Source of the DNA: Hyphochytrium catenoides
Taxonomy: Eukaryota > Sar > Hyphochytriomycetes > Hyphochytriales > Hyphochytriaceae
NCBI GenBank assembly: GCA_900088475.1
Contig: FLMG01004242.1
Span: 15,032 to 79,031, forward strand
Direction of reading: 5' to 3'
Length of the DNA stretch: 64,000 nt
Shown here: positions 11,802 to 23,885 of the stretch, piece by piece
How positions within the stretch are numbered: the stretch's first letter is position 1
How the letters are laid out: every line of letters begins with the position of its first letter
Program-made: the position numbers and the translations under genes
Notes under the pieces: model-generated
What the model was told of the DNA's origin: nothing
What the model saw: only the letters and a program-made list of their open reading frames with translations
The model's database searches: none

Positions 11802-14800
11802 ATTATTGGATTCGTTGCTCTTCATCAATGTTAATGAGGAGGAAGGAGGAAGGGATCAAGTGCCAGCTATAGAAGAGTATTATCGTCTATTGACTCCACT
11901 TTGGAAGTATTCGCGTGCCTCATCTCCTAGCTCCATCGCTCCTAGTTCAGGAGCTTCCAATCTCACAGCAATGCTGGTGTCCTACAAGGGCGTAGAGGCC
12001 GAGCCGGTGTATGCAGAAGAATCAACAAGAGTGGCTGTCGGCTCAGAACTAAAGGTCTTGAGCATAAACTTGCCTTCAGCATTTCTTTGTACTAGCCCTT
12101 GCGCCTGCCTCCAGCGTTTCTCTACATCAGCCCTTTTTCTCACCTACGAAGAGGACACTGTCCGGGTTCTGAGCTCTCCTTTCTTTCTCTTTCATGTAGG
12201 GCTTTGAGTATGTAGGTCCTGAGCGGCTGCCCTTACGAACCGTTGGCTTGAAAAAGAAAGGGACACTGTCTTTCTCTTGGGGCTCAACAAGTGATGATAT
12301 TACAGTTTTCGCTACAAGGTGAGTGCCAAGATTCCCTTACGTCGCTTCCGTTCAGTCGGCTGTCCACCGATCCTGTTTATTAACTATATCCTTTATTGGG
12401 GGCATGTCTGGTCGTCATACAGTTCGGAAGGAGAACCAGCCATCCCATTATCTAGAAGTCGTGAGCCTCAAGAAGTCAATGCGGTCGTCCAGCTTAAGCG
12501 CGTGAACGTGAAGCAGAAGAGAAAGGTGCAGATACCTCCCTTCACCTCGACGCCATAGACCCGGTTTTGAAGGAGGACTCAGTCCTGAGCTTTACATCTC
12601 TCGCCCTCGTGGATACCCATGCGCTATCGCTCGCACTATTCATCGCATGCTGCCAGACTAACTCCCTCCTCTTGGCAGCTGTATAACAAGTTCTTAGGGA
12701 TATGGACAGGTCTGGAGAATCGAATGGAGCTTTTGAAAGGTACATACCCTGTAGGATGGGGCCCGACGACGTCACGACCAATCACTTAGAAAAAGGGGAT
12801 TAAGACTGCAAGATTCTCACCACAGAGAGGGAAGAGTGAGAAGCTGTGGGAGGAAAGGGAAAGCAGCTATATTCCTACGGGATTTTTGGATGGTCAAACA
12901 CTGGCTAAGTGGACGTATATGCAGGGGAAGGTGTCGGGAACATCCAGCCTGAGCTTCTGCGGACCAGTAGAAAGTACAGGGAGACACTAGAAGAGTGCGT
13001 GATGGACATGGAGACCTATTTAGACGAGTAAGTTCGCCTTCCCCTCCTAGTTTCGTCTTTCTTCGCTTGCTTACCTTCAATATAGGGAGCACATGGGAGA
13101 GGACATCGATCTGGATGAGTTTCAAAATCAACTAGAATTCCTTAAGGTCTAGAAGTACAATGCAATGCATGAATGCCTTCTGCTGTCACTTTTATTTCGA
13201 ATGGCCAGTCAAACCTTCGGCGGCACAAACGAGAATTCTCATCTCGTCCCAGTCTTTTTGGTCCTCTCTGGTTTGTTAAACTGCTTGTTGCTTCGTGTGT
13301 ACAGCACGGTATCAATGATACTACTTCTCTACTGCCTTACCCTGGCCTAAGTGGACCTGATTCCGAACTTCCATGCAGATTGGGAGTGCCTTATGGCACC
13401 TCTGTGAGATATTTTTCATCTCAGAAAAGGAGGTGATCACTCCAGACATGGTAGACTGGATAGAGGTAAGCAGATAGAGCGTGCCGTAGTGCTGTAAGCT
13501 TCTATTCTAAAGTTAAGCTGCAATCTCTCTCTTCTGGTACTTTGCTCTGCTTCTGTCTTTATCTCTTTCACCATTCTAGCGGCACTTCATGGATGATCCA
13601 GATCCCGAGGTTTTGACTGTGCTAGAGAGCTCTCCACAGCCAGAGCAGCACGAGAGTTACTGGTCCATTCTCTATAGACAGACCATTAGGGGACAGGTGA
13701 GAACTCCATGAATGAAGGATGGATAGCGCTTCTCCAGATATTCTCCGTCTACAGCTTGACCTACTCAACTGTCGAAATCCCACGGCAGTGGGGTCCATGT
13801 CTTGCTCACCTTCCGTACCACAGATCTGCGGATCTCTATGTCCCGCTTCTCGCTTCTCCTCACTAAAGGAACCAAAGTATGCTGCTTACCTTGACTTATC
13901 ATGTGGCCCTGGCGCGACTTTGGTGCTGTTCTCTGTCGCTGTTTCTATTCGCCTTCTCTTGCCGACTGTTAGCTTACATACCCATCTTGCAGATGGATAT
14001 GGTACTCAATCTTCTGCAACATCATACGGAAAGGAGTCGTGTTATCAACAGCCTTCCATCTACGCAGCGCGAACTGGCTTTGCGAGAATTTTTCATGAAG
14101 GTCGATTAAAAACTCTTCTCCTCCTTCGCGTCGCCTCATTGACCATCCCGCCTCTTGCTGCTGTACTCCAGCTGGAGCATGTCATCAAAGCAATGCCCTC
14201 GTTTTCTCCTCATAACGGGCAGTCACCTCTGCAGTTCGTGCAAGGATGGGAACTATGGCACAGGGTGAGAGTGTAAAGATCGGCCGGTATTCGACGATCT
14301 TTCTGTTCTCAATCAAATTGTCGCACTTGTTTCCTATAGGAATGCCTCAGTTTATCAGAGCATCCCTTCCTGCACAACGACACAGCTCTGAAGACTTTGG
14401 TCCAGATCCTCTGCGGCGATCGGTCAGCGATCTTGCCTCATACGCAGCAATGGTAGGACTTCATGCGTCCTCGCTACGGAAACCACTTCCTTTTAATCGT
14501 TCTGATACTTCAAGCTCATGCCGGAAGCGCTTCTGCCTATTCCGTTCCTTCGTTATCGCATGTCAGCCGTAACCTGGGTATTTTAGGAAGGCAGCCTTTC
14601 CTCACGTTAGAGCTTCCTTACCTTTTGCGATGCTCATAATTCTTTACCACTCCTTTCCCTTGCATTGCTGAGGTCCTTTGTTTTCCTGCCCTTCTTTCTT
14701 CAGGTATGAGCTTCTAGTGGCTGAGCTGCTTTTTTCTCAACCGGCGAGACGTCGCAATGACTTCAAGGGCTTGATGTTCGACTGCATTAGAGAGCTAGGA

Positions 14801-17361
14801 GGTGAGCTAGATAGTTCACTGTGACAATACAGCTCCACGCACTATAAGGCGAGGTCAATATGAGATCTCCAGTCAACCTCATATCTATCTCTCTTTTGCT
14901 CTTGTTTCCCAGGAGGTGACGCAGTCGGTATGACTGGGATTGACATTACCATGATGAAGATCATGAACCTTGAGGTTCTAGAAGCATTGAAAGGCATAGG
15001 AGAGCTAGGAGTCCCAGCCCTTACGGCTCATATTGCTGACATTTTGGAAAAGAGGGAGATGGTAAGGAGGTCACAATCTGGAAAAAGAAAGAGTAGTGAA
15101 TTCGTCTTGAACCTCTGCTGCGTCCTCTGCGGCTTGGTCTATTGAAACATGCTGCTTCTCAGTTTTGCGTTAAGAATGGAAAAGCACACTCTTCGTCTAC
15201 TCTATCGTCATACTTCACCCTAGCACCCGTTCCCTTGCCTTTTCATCTGACGTCACCAACAATCTCCAACCTCGTATGTGCTCTCGTTTTTGGTACCCTG
15301 CCCTCTCCCCTTCTGTCCTTCCATAAGAACGAGCCCGTGCCAGAGCTGGGCTGCTCTGTCCGAGAGTATTTCTTGCTGGAATATTGCCGGGAGTTGGAAT
15401 CGACTTCTGGAGCATGGCAGATTGCAGCGAGGTAACAAGCGGAAGTGGTAACTTGACTTTTGGACCAAGTCATCACAACGATCCTTAGGTATTTGGAAGG
15501 CTGTCCTGTCTCGGGTCACGTTATGTTACAGCGCCTGCTAGAGAGAGAGAGACCTGATTCAGACGCTAAGGCGCTTCGGCTTTTGGAAGCGTCCAACAGG
15601 TTAGGTCATCAATCGTAACCGGTTTGGGAAAATATGAAAGGAAAACTAAGAGAACCTGCCGTATCACCGTTCCTCTCTGCGTAGAAACAACCTCCCGGAG
15701 GTTGCACAGTCAATACGGAGAGTCCGTGGAATGGCGTGGAAGAACAAGGGACGAGCAGGTGCAGCTGCAAGATGGCTAGTGGAGGGACAGGTGGGCTGTG
15801 ATCTCATTATCTAAATAGGGGGTTGAAGGACTAGGACGGAGAGGCGGAACTGGGTGTTTTGGCCAAGGTTGGCGGACGCAGCGGGAGTGAGAGGCGGATA
15901 TGTCCATCTTGCGCTTTGGCACCTTTATATACTGCCTTTCTCTCATCTTCGCCAGAAGGCCCGCCCCTCAACCTCTATAGATGAATCCCTTTTATTCCAT
16001 GTGTCCATATCTGGCCCTTCGTGTACCTGTTCCCTATCTAGCTCGTCCTTTCCTTCTGATTATGCTCTGGGCTGATCCCTGCATTTTACTCTGCAGTTCA
16101 AGCAAGAATGCAACCAGCTCCTTCAGAGCTGCCTAGCAAGAGGTAATCCTTCGTCTCATCAGCCCTTTTATGGGTGACAGGGGAAAGAGAGAAGGAGGGG
16201 GATGGGCGACGGGACACGATCAACCTCTTTTGCTTGTGGTTCCATATCCATCTCCTAGTGCTCTTGAGGCTGCTATGCTGTCCCTTAGTTTATTTATCCA
16301 CACATGCGTCTTGTCTGTGCTCAGTCCATTCTTCCTCCCTCGCTTTCTCGTCTGCTGTTAGGCAATGCGAAGGAAATTTGCGAGGTGGTCGACAGCTTGG
16401 CGGCAGCAAACTCTCACCTTTCAGAGGATCGGATCGCGTTTCTCCTGGAATACATATCCTTCTCACTCATAGAGTCTTCGTTGGTTCTCCCTAGTTGAAG
16501 TTAGGCTTGATTAACTCTTTGCTTAAGGATAAGTCTGTAGCATCCTTAACCGTTCCCACCGCATCCTTCTCCTGGCGCTTGAACGGCGGAAAGCCCTACT
16601 CTCTCGAGCGGTTGCCAAGAATAGTGAGGACAGGCAAGAGCTCCTCGAAGTTGAAAGTCAGGCTGCGAATATCATTCAGAGGCTATTGGCAGGGAACTCA
16701 TTGCCGAAAAGGTGACGAACGAGTGCAATGATGTTGCTGTTCTTATCCTTTCTAATAGGTGCTTCTGTTGCCTTTTCTTACGCTGAGAAGAGGCTAACAG
16801 CCCATGGAGCCATCTCTGCCGATACCTCTACTAACGACCCTGACGTCCTGCTGTTATTTGCTTTCCCTCCCTCCCGCTTGGCAGCTTCTGGCCCCTACTC
16901 TTGAAGGAGTGTATAGGACTACTAGAGGCGGAAGCTGTTTTGTTTGACTTTGAGGCTTCCAATCTTCTGCTTCAGCGCCTAACTGAGCTGGAGCTTGCGT
17001 ACAATAAGGATATATATATGTCAGCGTTCAAGGCAGACGAGGTGAGTCAAGGTCCAAATTCGTGAGAAGTAAACAAGAACAGACAACCAGGGCCAAATAA
17101 GCCATAAATGGGTGAGGGGGAAAGAGAGACAGAGAGAGAGAGAGAAAAAGGAGCAGGCAAGAAGGACGAAATACTACGATGAGATAGCTAGTTGACAAGC
17201 CCTCTTACTCTTTCTAACTGGACTGTATCCGTTTCCCTATTCTTCAGGTCTCCTCTTTGCACCTTCTTCTGACTCGGAACATCAGTAGAGCAATAGTTCT
17301 AGCTTCTCGTGGCCAGAAGGCGGCTCAAGCAAAACGGAGAATTGCCAGTGTCATCTACTGA
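11802..17361 (+). CDS. NUP85: Nucleoporin NUP85 (nuclear-pore Y/Nup107-160 complex); 5' end unresolved
   Basis: NUP85 is an alpha-helical scaffold subunit of the Y complex in the nuclear pore coat. About 18 exons keep one frame, starting with residues SLLFINVNEEEGG at about 11.81 kb. Diagnostic Nup85-like stretches are SALWHLCEIFFISEKEV (13.39 kb), ESYWSILYRQTIRGQ (13.65 kb), HVIKAMPSF followed by QGWELWHR (14.2 kb), WYELLVAELLFSQP (14.7 kb), REYFLLEYCREL (15.36 kb), RYLEGCPVSGHVMLQRLL (15.5 kb), QSIRRVRGMAWKNKG with AAARWLVEGQ (15.75 kb), RIAFLLEYISFS (16.43 kb) and FWPLLLKECIGLLEAE (16.9 kb). The stop is at 17359-17361. The true start lies upstream or in an unseen first exon, because the frame is closed at 11797. 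Junctions around 16.48-16.58 kb are uncertain. The gene is convergent with UTP3, about 490 bp away. Confidence 0.85.
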
Positions 17362-17854
17362 CGACATCACTAGTAATAATCATACCTCTCTGTTCTATAC
17401 ATGTTCCCAGTAGTGCTCTCCCGTCCTATAATTTTTCCTCTTTGTCCTATGTGACCACTGAATAACCGAAAAGTGGCAGACAGAGCACACGGAATAGCGA
17501 GATCTAGCGAGACAAAGAGCAGGTCCTTCAATGTAGGATCGGAGAAGGATAGGTCTCCCTGTGACCGGGGGAGGACTCTTAACCTGCGGACTGTGGGTTC
17601 TATGGCATAATATCCATTCACCCCTAATCCCTCCTTTAAGAAGACAGACTGCTGTTAAGTGGGAAGAGCTGGTTGTTATCTAAGACTTCACGAGATACGC
17701 AGCTAGGAAAGGGAGAAAGAGAGTATGCCACGGGTCGCAAGAAGGAAAAGGATAGGACAATATATTTGTACATCTTTTAGAGTCATGACAACTTGTGACC
17801 ACATCTCTTCCGTTGCTCTGTCTCTTTGTTCTTGTAGGGGATCTTTCCCGTTTG
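17362..17854. other. Convergent intergenic region between NUP85 and UTP3
   Basis: This presumably holds both 3' untranslated regions and the transcription ends. No exon, RNA gene or repeat is recognised. Confidence 0.5.
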
Positions 17855-20777
17855 CTATCGAAGCTTTCTGCTCTTGACCACTGTGGCCTTGATACCTGAG
17901 GTCTCTCCTCCGTATCTCGAGGCCTCTCCCGTCCGGACCTCCCGCACTTGTCCTTTTCTTCTGATCTCTGCCTTTTTGAACTGCACTCTCTTCTTCTTCC
18001 TCGGATTCCGGTTGAGCTTGTTCTTGTGAGGCGTGAGGCCCCTGTTTGACAAGATCTGATAGTTGATTCCTCTCTTCTCCCCGTCTCCGATATCATCCTG
18101 AAGGTTGAAGGACGTCTGCAGAGTGCGTGTGTACTGTTCCTTCTTCTTCTCCTTGAGTTCCTTCTTACTGTCCAAAACAGAAGAGAGAAACTGCTCAGCT
18201 TCTTCTATCTCGTCACTTCTCACGCCAGGTATGGAAGAGCTCTTCTTTCTCTTAGCCTCTTTCTTCTCTGTCTTTCTCTTCTTCTTCCCTGGACCAATGT
18301 CGTCCCCTTCATTCAGGCCGAAGAAGTCATCCAGCTCATCATCGAAAAAGTCATCTTCATCGGCTTCCGCATCGTTCTGCATATTTTGGAGGATACTCTC
18401 CATCTTCGCTTTGCTCTTGGCGTCTCCTTTCCCATATTCCTTCCGCACTCTCTTCTTCTTCTCTATGTTGCTGATGGTTTCCTGCAGGACAGTCGAAGTT
18501 ACTCGCTTCTTCCTTCTGGCTTCTCTCTCTTCTTCCTCATCCTGATCGTTGTCTTCCTCTTCAGCAACCTCAGGGTCGAAATCTTTGACCTTCTTAGCCT
18601 GAGATTTCTTCTTGGTAGGAAGATTCATAAATTTGTCTTCATGTTCTTGGTCTCCCTCGCTGTCTTCCTCTCTTTCCATTTCCCCGTCTTCTCCCTCCTC
18701 CGCTGGGTCTAAGTCCGCCACGCTAGACTCGTCGGTATCCTAACATACCCATCAGGTGCAGGAAAGTACATTGAGAAGAGTTCGTCTTGTTAATGAGCCC
18801 GGAAGGAGCAGAGCAAAGAAAGCAATCAACGCATTCCTTACCTCATCTTCCATCTCCTCTTCATGTGGCTCCTTCATTACTATTGCTGAGCGGTGCGCTT
18901 GAGCTTCTTTCCCGTCACTGCTCTCTTCTGTGTCATCGCTCTTCTCCAGATCCTCTTGAAAAGCTTTTCTGGAAGCTAATATCCTCTTTTCGAACGGTCG
19001 GAGGAGTGGAGTAAGCTTCTCTAACTGCATGCGTAGCTGCAAACATACCGAGACAGATGTTAGTAAAGGACTAGAAAGCAATCTAGAGCATCAGGTCGAT
19101 GGATAGCGAGACGCACAGAGAGAGCTCTATAGAGAGGCGGTGGACTGCGTCGAGTGAGAAGTGAGAATGTGGGAGATTGGCTGGATCTCCATAGTCGACC
19201 TCCAAATTGAGAAGCATCAGGAGAATCAAGGTGCTAACCTGAAGGATTCTTTCTATGACGGGATGCGTCCTGGTCTCAGTGCCCTAAGGCGAGAGAGGGA
19301 GAGAGAGTGTCAACCGGAGTGTTTTTAGACGAGAGAGTTACTTTCTCTGTTGCCCTCTCGTCCTTCGTTCTTCTTGCTATTTTCTCTCATTCTACTCCGG
19401 TAACTCCTATCCTCTCTCATTCGACCTCGGTAAGGCCTCTTATTATCTGTACCTGGACTTTAGCATAAAGGTAGAAGAGGATGTTAGCAGAGTAGCCTAA
19501 GAGTAGATGGTCCTTCAGCTGGAAGAGAGAAAGGACATCGCCGTGTAGACGTTCCGCCGCGGCAGCCTCTAATGAAGGCTGAAGTCCTGTGCGCTCTTCT
19601 CTCCAGCTCCTCTTTAGCTCTTCCAGAAGCCCAAGGAGTTCTGGGTTTTCTCTAAACGAGATTTCGAGGACAAGAAAGAGGTAAAGTCAGATCCATCTCC
19701 TGACTCAAATTCGTCCAGTGGCTATTGCCTACCGTGCCAGAAGCTCTAGCTTCTCCTTCTTAGAGAGCTTAGAGAGGTCTCTTTCTACCCGCTCTACTTG
19801 GATGTCCTCTTCCTCATCTCCAACGCCGACGTCATTAAGGTCCACTACATCCTCCTCTCCTAATAAAGCGGCCTTCTTGCTTCTTCTACTGTCTTCCTTC
19901 TTATTCTTCTTCTCTTTGCCATCACCATCCAGCTGAGACATCGCACCGTCCTCAAAGAAGTCAGTCGCGTCGAGGTCCAAGAGCTGCTTTTTCTGGAGCT
20001 CGATCGCCTCTTCTTCCTCCTCTCTCGCCTCATCTTCATCGATATCTACACCTACTACGTCTGTGTCATAGTACATTCTCTTCCTCTTGCCCCATTTAGA
20101 TGAGAGTTGGTCAATCTTTTGTCTCTCCTCTTCATAGTCACTTTCTTCCTCTTCGTCTCTGACCACCTGGCCCTTTACGCGGACAGGGGCGTGCCCAGGA
20201 ATGAAGTCATCGTGCTCTTCCTGGTCTTCCTCCTCATCTTCCTCATCCTCGTCTGGTGTCAGTAGGAGAAAGGTGATGAAGTCAGCCAGTGCCGTGGCAA
20301 GAGCAAGCAAGTCATGTCGCACCAGGGGCAAGCGAGTAGATGGCAAAGAAGAAAGGAAACCAAAGGAGACGCACCAAAGAAGCGGGCGAGGAAGAGAGAG
20401 AGAGGCTATGAAAGAGCCAAAGCCCTGCCCATACTTCCCCTCTCTCACAACTTTGATACCAAGCAAGAAGGAAAATTGAGAGGAAGAGAGCAACAGATAT
20501 GGCAAGTAACCTTACCGCTATCCTCTTCATCGACGTCCAGGTCCATCACCGCTTCCTCCTCATCTCCATCCTCCTCACTATCTGCTCCGCCGTTGGACTC
20601 ATCTCCGAACCTGACTTTGTCTCTCTTCATGATAAACTGATCAACCTCGTCGTACATGTCGTCTCCTTCATCTTCGTCTCTGCCTTTCGACTTGCTCTCC
20701 TGTTGTCTTCTCCTCTCCATCATTCGCCTCATCCCCTGCCCTTCTCCGGTCTTCGCTGACCCTCGTCTCTTGCCCAT
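17855..20777 (-). CDS. UTP3: Something-about-silencing protein 10 / UTP3, SSU-processome component
   Basis: UTP3/SAS10 is a nucleolar protein of the small-subunit processome, needed for 18S rRNA processing. The ATG at 20777 gives MGKRRGSAKTGEG followed by an acidic exon. Later exons carry SSKWGKRKRMYYDTDVVGVD (about 20.07 kb) and FFEDGAMSQLDGDGKEKK. The Sas10/Utp3/C1D domain follows, with ENPELLGLLEELKRSW and LKDHLLLGYSANILFYLYAK (about 19.5-19.65 kb), then THPVIERILQ. The hallmark C-terminal domain is at 17.86-18.1 kb: GINYQILSNRGLTPHKNKLN, then a KKRVQFKKAEIRRKGQVR block and YGGETSGIK, ending KSRKLR. The Asp/Glu- and Lys-rich blocks between domains are typical of the family. The start was chosen as the first ATG in frame with the acidic exon. 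It is divergent from the oxidoreductase gene, across a repeat-rich spacer. Confidence 0.92.
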
Positions 20778-20924
20778 CTTCAACTGCCTGTACCAGACTG
20801 GGGCTGGCGGACGTGAGCTGCTTGTCTATATGGTGCCACACTGAGAGCTTTTCACCACGATGGCCCTATCGGAGTCGAGTCCAGAGCTTTGGGTCCTTTC
20901 TCCTCTCCTCCAATTCTCCCTCTG

Positions 20925-20991
20925 TAGCCTCTCTCTCCTTCTCTCTCTCCTCCTCTCTGTGTCTCTCTGTGTCTCTCTGTGTCTCTCTGTC

Positions 20992-21035
<44 letters not shown>

Positions 21036-21064
21036 CTTTCCCTTCTCTTGTTCTCCCTCTCTCT
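20925..21064. repeat. CT-rich microsatellite with CTCTGTGT and pure CT sections
   Basis: The section starts as imperfect CTCTC. It then contains several tandem tctctctgtg units (about 20950-20985), further tctctctg units, and finally a nearly pure (CT)n run to about 21030. It lies upstream of the UTP3 start at 20777. Confidence 0.9.
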
Positions 21065-21536
21065 TCTCGGTGAAGCTCCATCAGCATCTCTTCTTCCTCT
21101 GCAGATGCGCTCCTCCTCCTTACTCCTCGCTCTCTGTTGAATGGCCTGTAGAAAGTCCCAGGGGAGCTCTGAGAAGTCCCAGGGGTAGCCTGGCTGGGGC
21201 AAAAGACCACATCGGAATGGATCCCTCTTATTCTAAATCCAGATGCTCAGAGGCTAGCTTTATTAGGTATACCAGCAACCCTATGCCGCTTCAGAATACA
21301 CGTGAAATCGAGGTTACGAGCCTGTTGTGAGGTGTAAGTCATAGTTCTATCAACTTGATGATGAAGAGAAACAAGGGCAGCACTTCTGATTTGTAGAGGG
21401 AGACAGAGCACGTCCTCCAGTTAGACAGAGTAGAGAGAGTAAGGGGTTGAGAGATAACCTGACACAAGGAGATGTGGCACGAAGACGCAAGATACAAAGC
21501 TGGAAACAAGAGCAAGGACAGAGGAGGAGAAAGCCC

Positions 21537-21705
21537 GCGAGAGAGAGAATCAGAGTGAGCGAGCGAGAGAGGGGAGAGAGAGAGAGGGGAGAGAGAGCGA
21601 GAGAGAGAAGAAGAGCGAGAGCGAGAGAGTGAGAGACTGAGAGAGAGAGAGAGCGAGAGCNNNNNNNNNNNNNNNNNNNNNNNNNNNNNNNNNNNNNNNN
21701 AGAGC

Positions 21706-21736
<31 letters not shown>

Positions 21737-21960
21737 ATCCTGAGAGAGAGAGAGTAGAGCGAGAGCGAGCGCGCGCGAGAGAGAGAGAGAGTGAGAGGCT
21801 GAGAGCGAGAGAGCGAGAGAGAGAGAGAGAGCGAGAGCGAGAGAGAGCGAGAGCGAGAGAGCGAGAGAGAGAGAGAGAAAGAGAGATAGAGAGAACGAGA
21901 GAGAGAGAAAGAGAGAGAGGGAGAAAGAGAAAGGAGAGTGAAGAGGGTGAAGAGAAAAAA
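21537..21960. repeat. Long GA-rich microsatellite, interrupted by a gap
   Basis: About 420 bp are almost entirely purine on the plus strand: (GA)n with frequent GAGC and GAGAGG variants. The tract contains 40 Ns, so its true length is unknown. Similar purine tracts occur at 27.5-27.85 kb. Confidence 0.92.
21661..21700. other. Assembly gap (40 Ns) inside GA repeat
   Basis: A run of Ns in the middle of the GA tract is most likely a repeat that the assembler could not span. Confidence 0.95.
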
Positions 21961-22187
21961 CAAGGCCTCATCATTCTCTATTGAATATCTTTCTCACGTC
22001 TGTAACATCCTCAGAACCCATCCCAGAGAGTACGCTTTCCCATTTCCCCTCTTGCCATCATTTCCTCTCTTGCCATCACCCTCATCTGCCGCTTCCGCTC
22101 ATCCCCTTTCAAGGCAACGATCGGGCAGGAGGCGAAGATATCAGCAGACACTGTCAATAAAGAGTAAGGAGGAGGAAGAGAGAAACG

Positions 22188-23578
22188 ATGCGGGCAGTAC
22201 TGGTCAAGCAGCATGGTCCTCCCTCCGCACTCGTCATAGAGGAAGTCCCCTCTCCTCCTGTGGGATCCGGGCAGGTCCTCGTGGACGTCTACTCCTGCGG
22301 CATCAACTTCCCGGACACTCTGATAATCCAGGGCAAATACCAGTTCCAGCCTCCTCTTCCTTTCTCCCCCGGGGGAGAGATAGCAGGAGTTGTCAGAAAA
22401 GTAGGAGAAGGAGTATCCGCTGTCTCTCCTGGTGATAGGGTGATCGCACTTCTCGGTTGGGGAGGATTTGCTGAGCAAGTGGTAGCAGAGGAGGAGAAAG
22501 TTATCAAGATTCCCTCTTTTGTGCCCTTCCACGAAGCTGCAGCCTTCCTGATGACTTATGGTAGGTAACCGCGGAAGGAGAGAGGAGGTACTAGGACAGG
22601 GGAGACAAGGAGAAAAGGACAAAGCAAGGACGTGTTGGAAGCAGTGAATAGAGCAAGATGCTTAACGACAGCGAACTCACAGCAGAAAGTTCTGTCTCAA
22701 CTCTTTCTTATTGCCCCTAGCGCACTCACTTCTCGACCTCATTCTGTCTGGCATCTTAGGCACGTCTCTTTACGCTCTGAAGGACAGAGGTCATTTGAAG
22801 GCTGGAGAGTCAGTGCTAATACTGGGCGCATCTGGTGGAGTGGGGCTCTCCGCCATTCAGCTGTCAAAGGCTCTGGGAGCAACAGTGATAGCCGCGGCAT
22901 CTTCGGATGAAAAACTTCAAACCTGCAGGGAGGCTGGTGCGGACTTCGTAATCAATTATGAGAAGGAAGATTTGAGGAAGAGTGTGATGAAGGTCACGAA
23001 GGTAGGTTCAGAGGCTCTGAAGCTCATCACCTTTCTGCCTTTATCCTAACTGATCTGTTTAGCGTTTGTAAAGACACAAGAGGTTCTTCGTGTCTGTTGC
23101 TTTTGCCATTCTGTCACGATCTCCTCCTATATTTGACGCACGTCTTAAGCTTCTGTCGCTATCAAAAGGTTCACCGTTCCCCTTGCGTGTACTATAGGGA
23201 GCTGGTGTAGATGTTGTCTATGATCCAGTAGGGGACAAGTACGCTGAGCCCTGCGTTCGGTCTATGGCTTGGGGCGGCCGATACCTTGTGATCGGCTTCG
23301 CAGGAGGGAAGATCCCCAAGATCCCTCTAAATCTTCCGCTTCTTAAGGGCTGTGCCCTCGTAGGCGTCTTCTGGGGTGCTCACACCGCCCGAGAGGGAGA
23401 TAAACACAGAGAAAATGTCCGCCAGTTGTTCTCCTTGTGGCAGGAGGGAAAAATCAAGCCTTTGGTCTCCAAGGTCTACTCCTTAGAGCAGGCTCCGCAG
23501 GCATTGGAGGATATGATGGGAAGAAGAGTTCGAGGGAAGGCTGTGATAGCTACCAGACCCTCCCCATCAAAGCTATAG
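22188..23578 (+). CDS. Zinc-independent MDR oxidoreductase, NADPH:quinone reductase-like (3 exons)
   Basis: This is a medium-chain dehydrogenase/reductase of the QOR branch, expected to move hydride from NADPH to quinones or other enones in the cytosol or an organelle. Exons 22188-22560, 22760-23001 and 23198-23578 join in frame, giving about 331 residues, the usual family length. The N-terminal GroES-like domain begins MRAVLVKQHGPPSALVIEE and contains CGINFPDTLIIQGKYQ. The dinucleotide-binding motif is ILGASGGVGLSAIQL at about residue 155. The region YDPVGDKYAEPCVRSMAWGG and the terminal RGKAVI are typical. The zinc-binding Cys/His set of alcohol dehydrogenases is absent, as expected for QOR. 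No clear targeting peptide is seen. The exact substrate cannot be told from sequence; quinone reductase and enoyl reductase are both possible. Confidence 0.9.
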
Positions 23579-23885
23579 ATAGACAGCATCCGTACAAGAG
23601 TTCTCATCGAAGGCTAGTCTTAGGTCTACCTCTTCTCTTGCTCCCGTGGTAGTCCTCACAATGAAAGAGCTATTGATGTGTCTTTTTTGCTCAAATCTTG
23701 GACTGGACTTAGTCACTCGCTCTGTTCGATATGGATTTGAGTTGCGTGGTCAAGTTTTAATAGTAGGATAGGAGACAAAGCCAGAGGACATGTAGCCCTC
23801 CGACGCACTAATATACAGGGCTCATAAGAGTCGCAGAGCAAGCGCCACAATGATCCCGCTCTTCACCTTCTTCACCCGTATATGT

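Larger units (their letters stand above)
20778..22187. other. Divergent spacer between UTP3 and the oxidoreductase, dominated by simple repeats
   Basis: No exon was supported. The region holds a CT/GT-type tract, a long GA tract with a sequence gap, and then the presumed promoter of the oxidoreductase gene just before 22188. Open frames here encode only Leu/Ser or Arg/Glu repeats and are artefacts of the dinucleotide tracts. Confidence 0.6.

Noticed and set aside
17680-18096. Arg/Ser-rich minus-strand frame overlapping the UTP3 C-terminus
   Set aside because: It is an out-of-frame shadow of the conserved UTP3 C-terminal exon.
20852-21330. Open frames of repeated Ser/Leu or Arg/Glu on both strands
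   Set aside because: They are the unavoidable translation of the CT/GA microsatellite; there is no splice-supported exon and no family resemblance.
21339-21974. Long Leu/Ser open frames running through the Ns
   Set aside because: They result from the GA tract and the gap; not coding.
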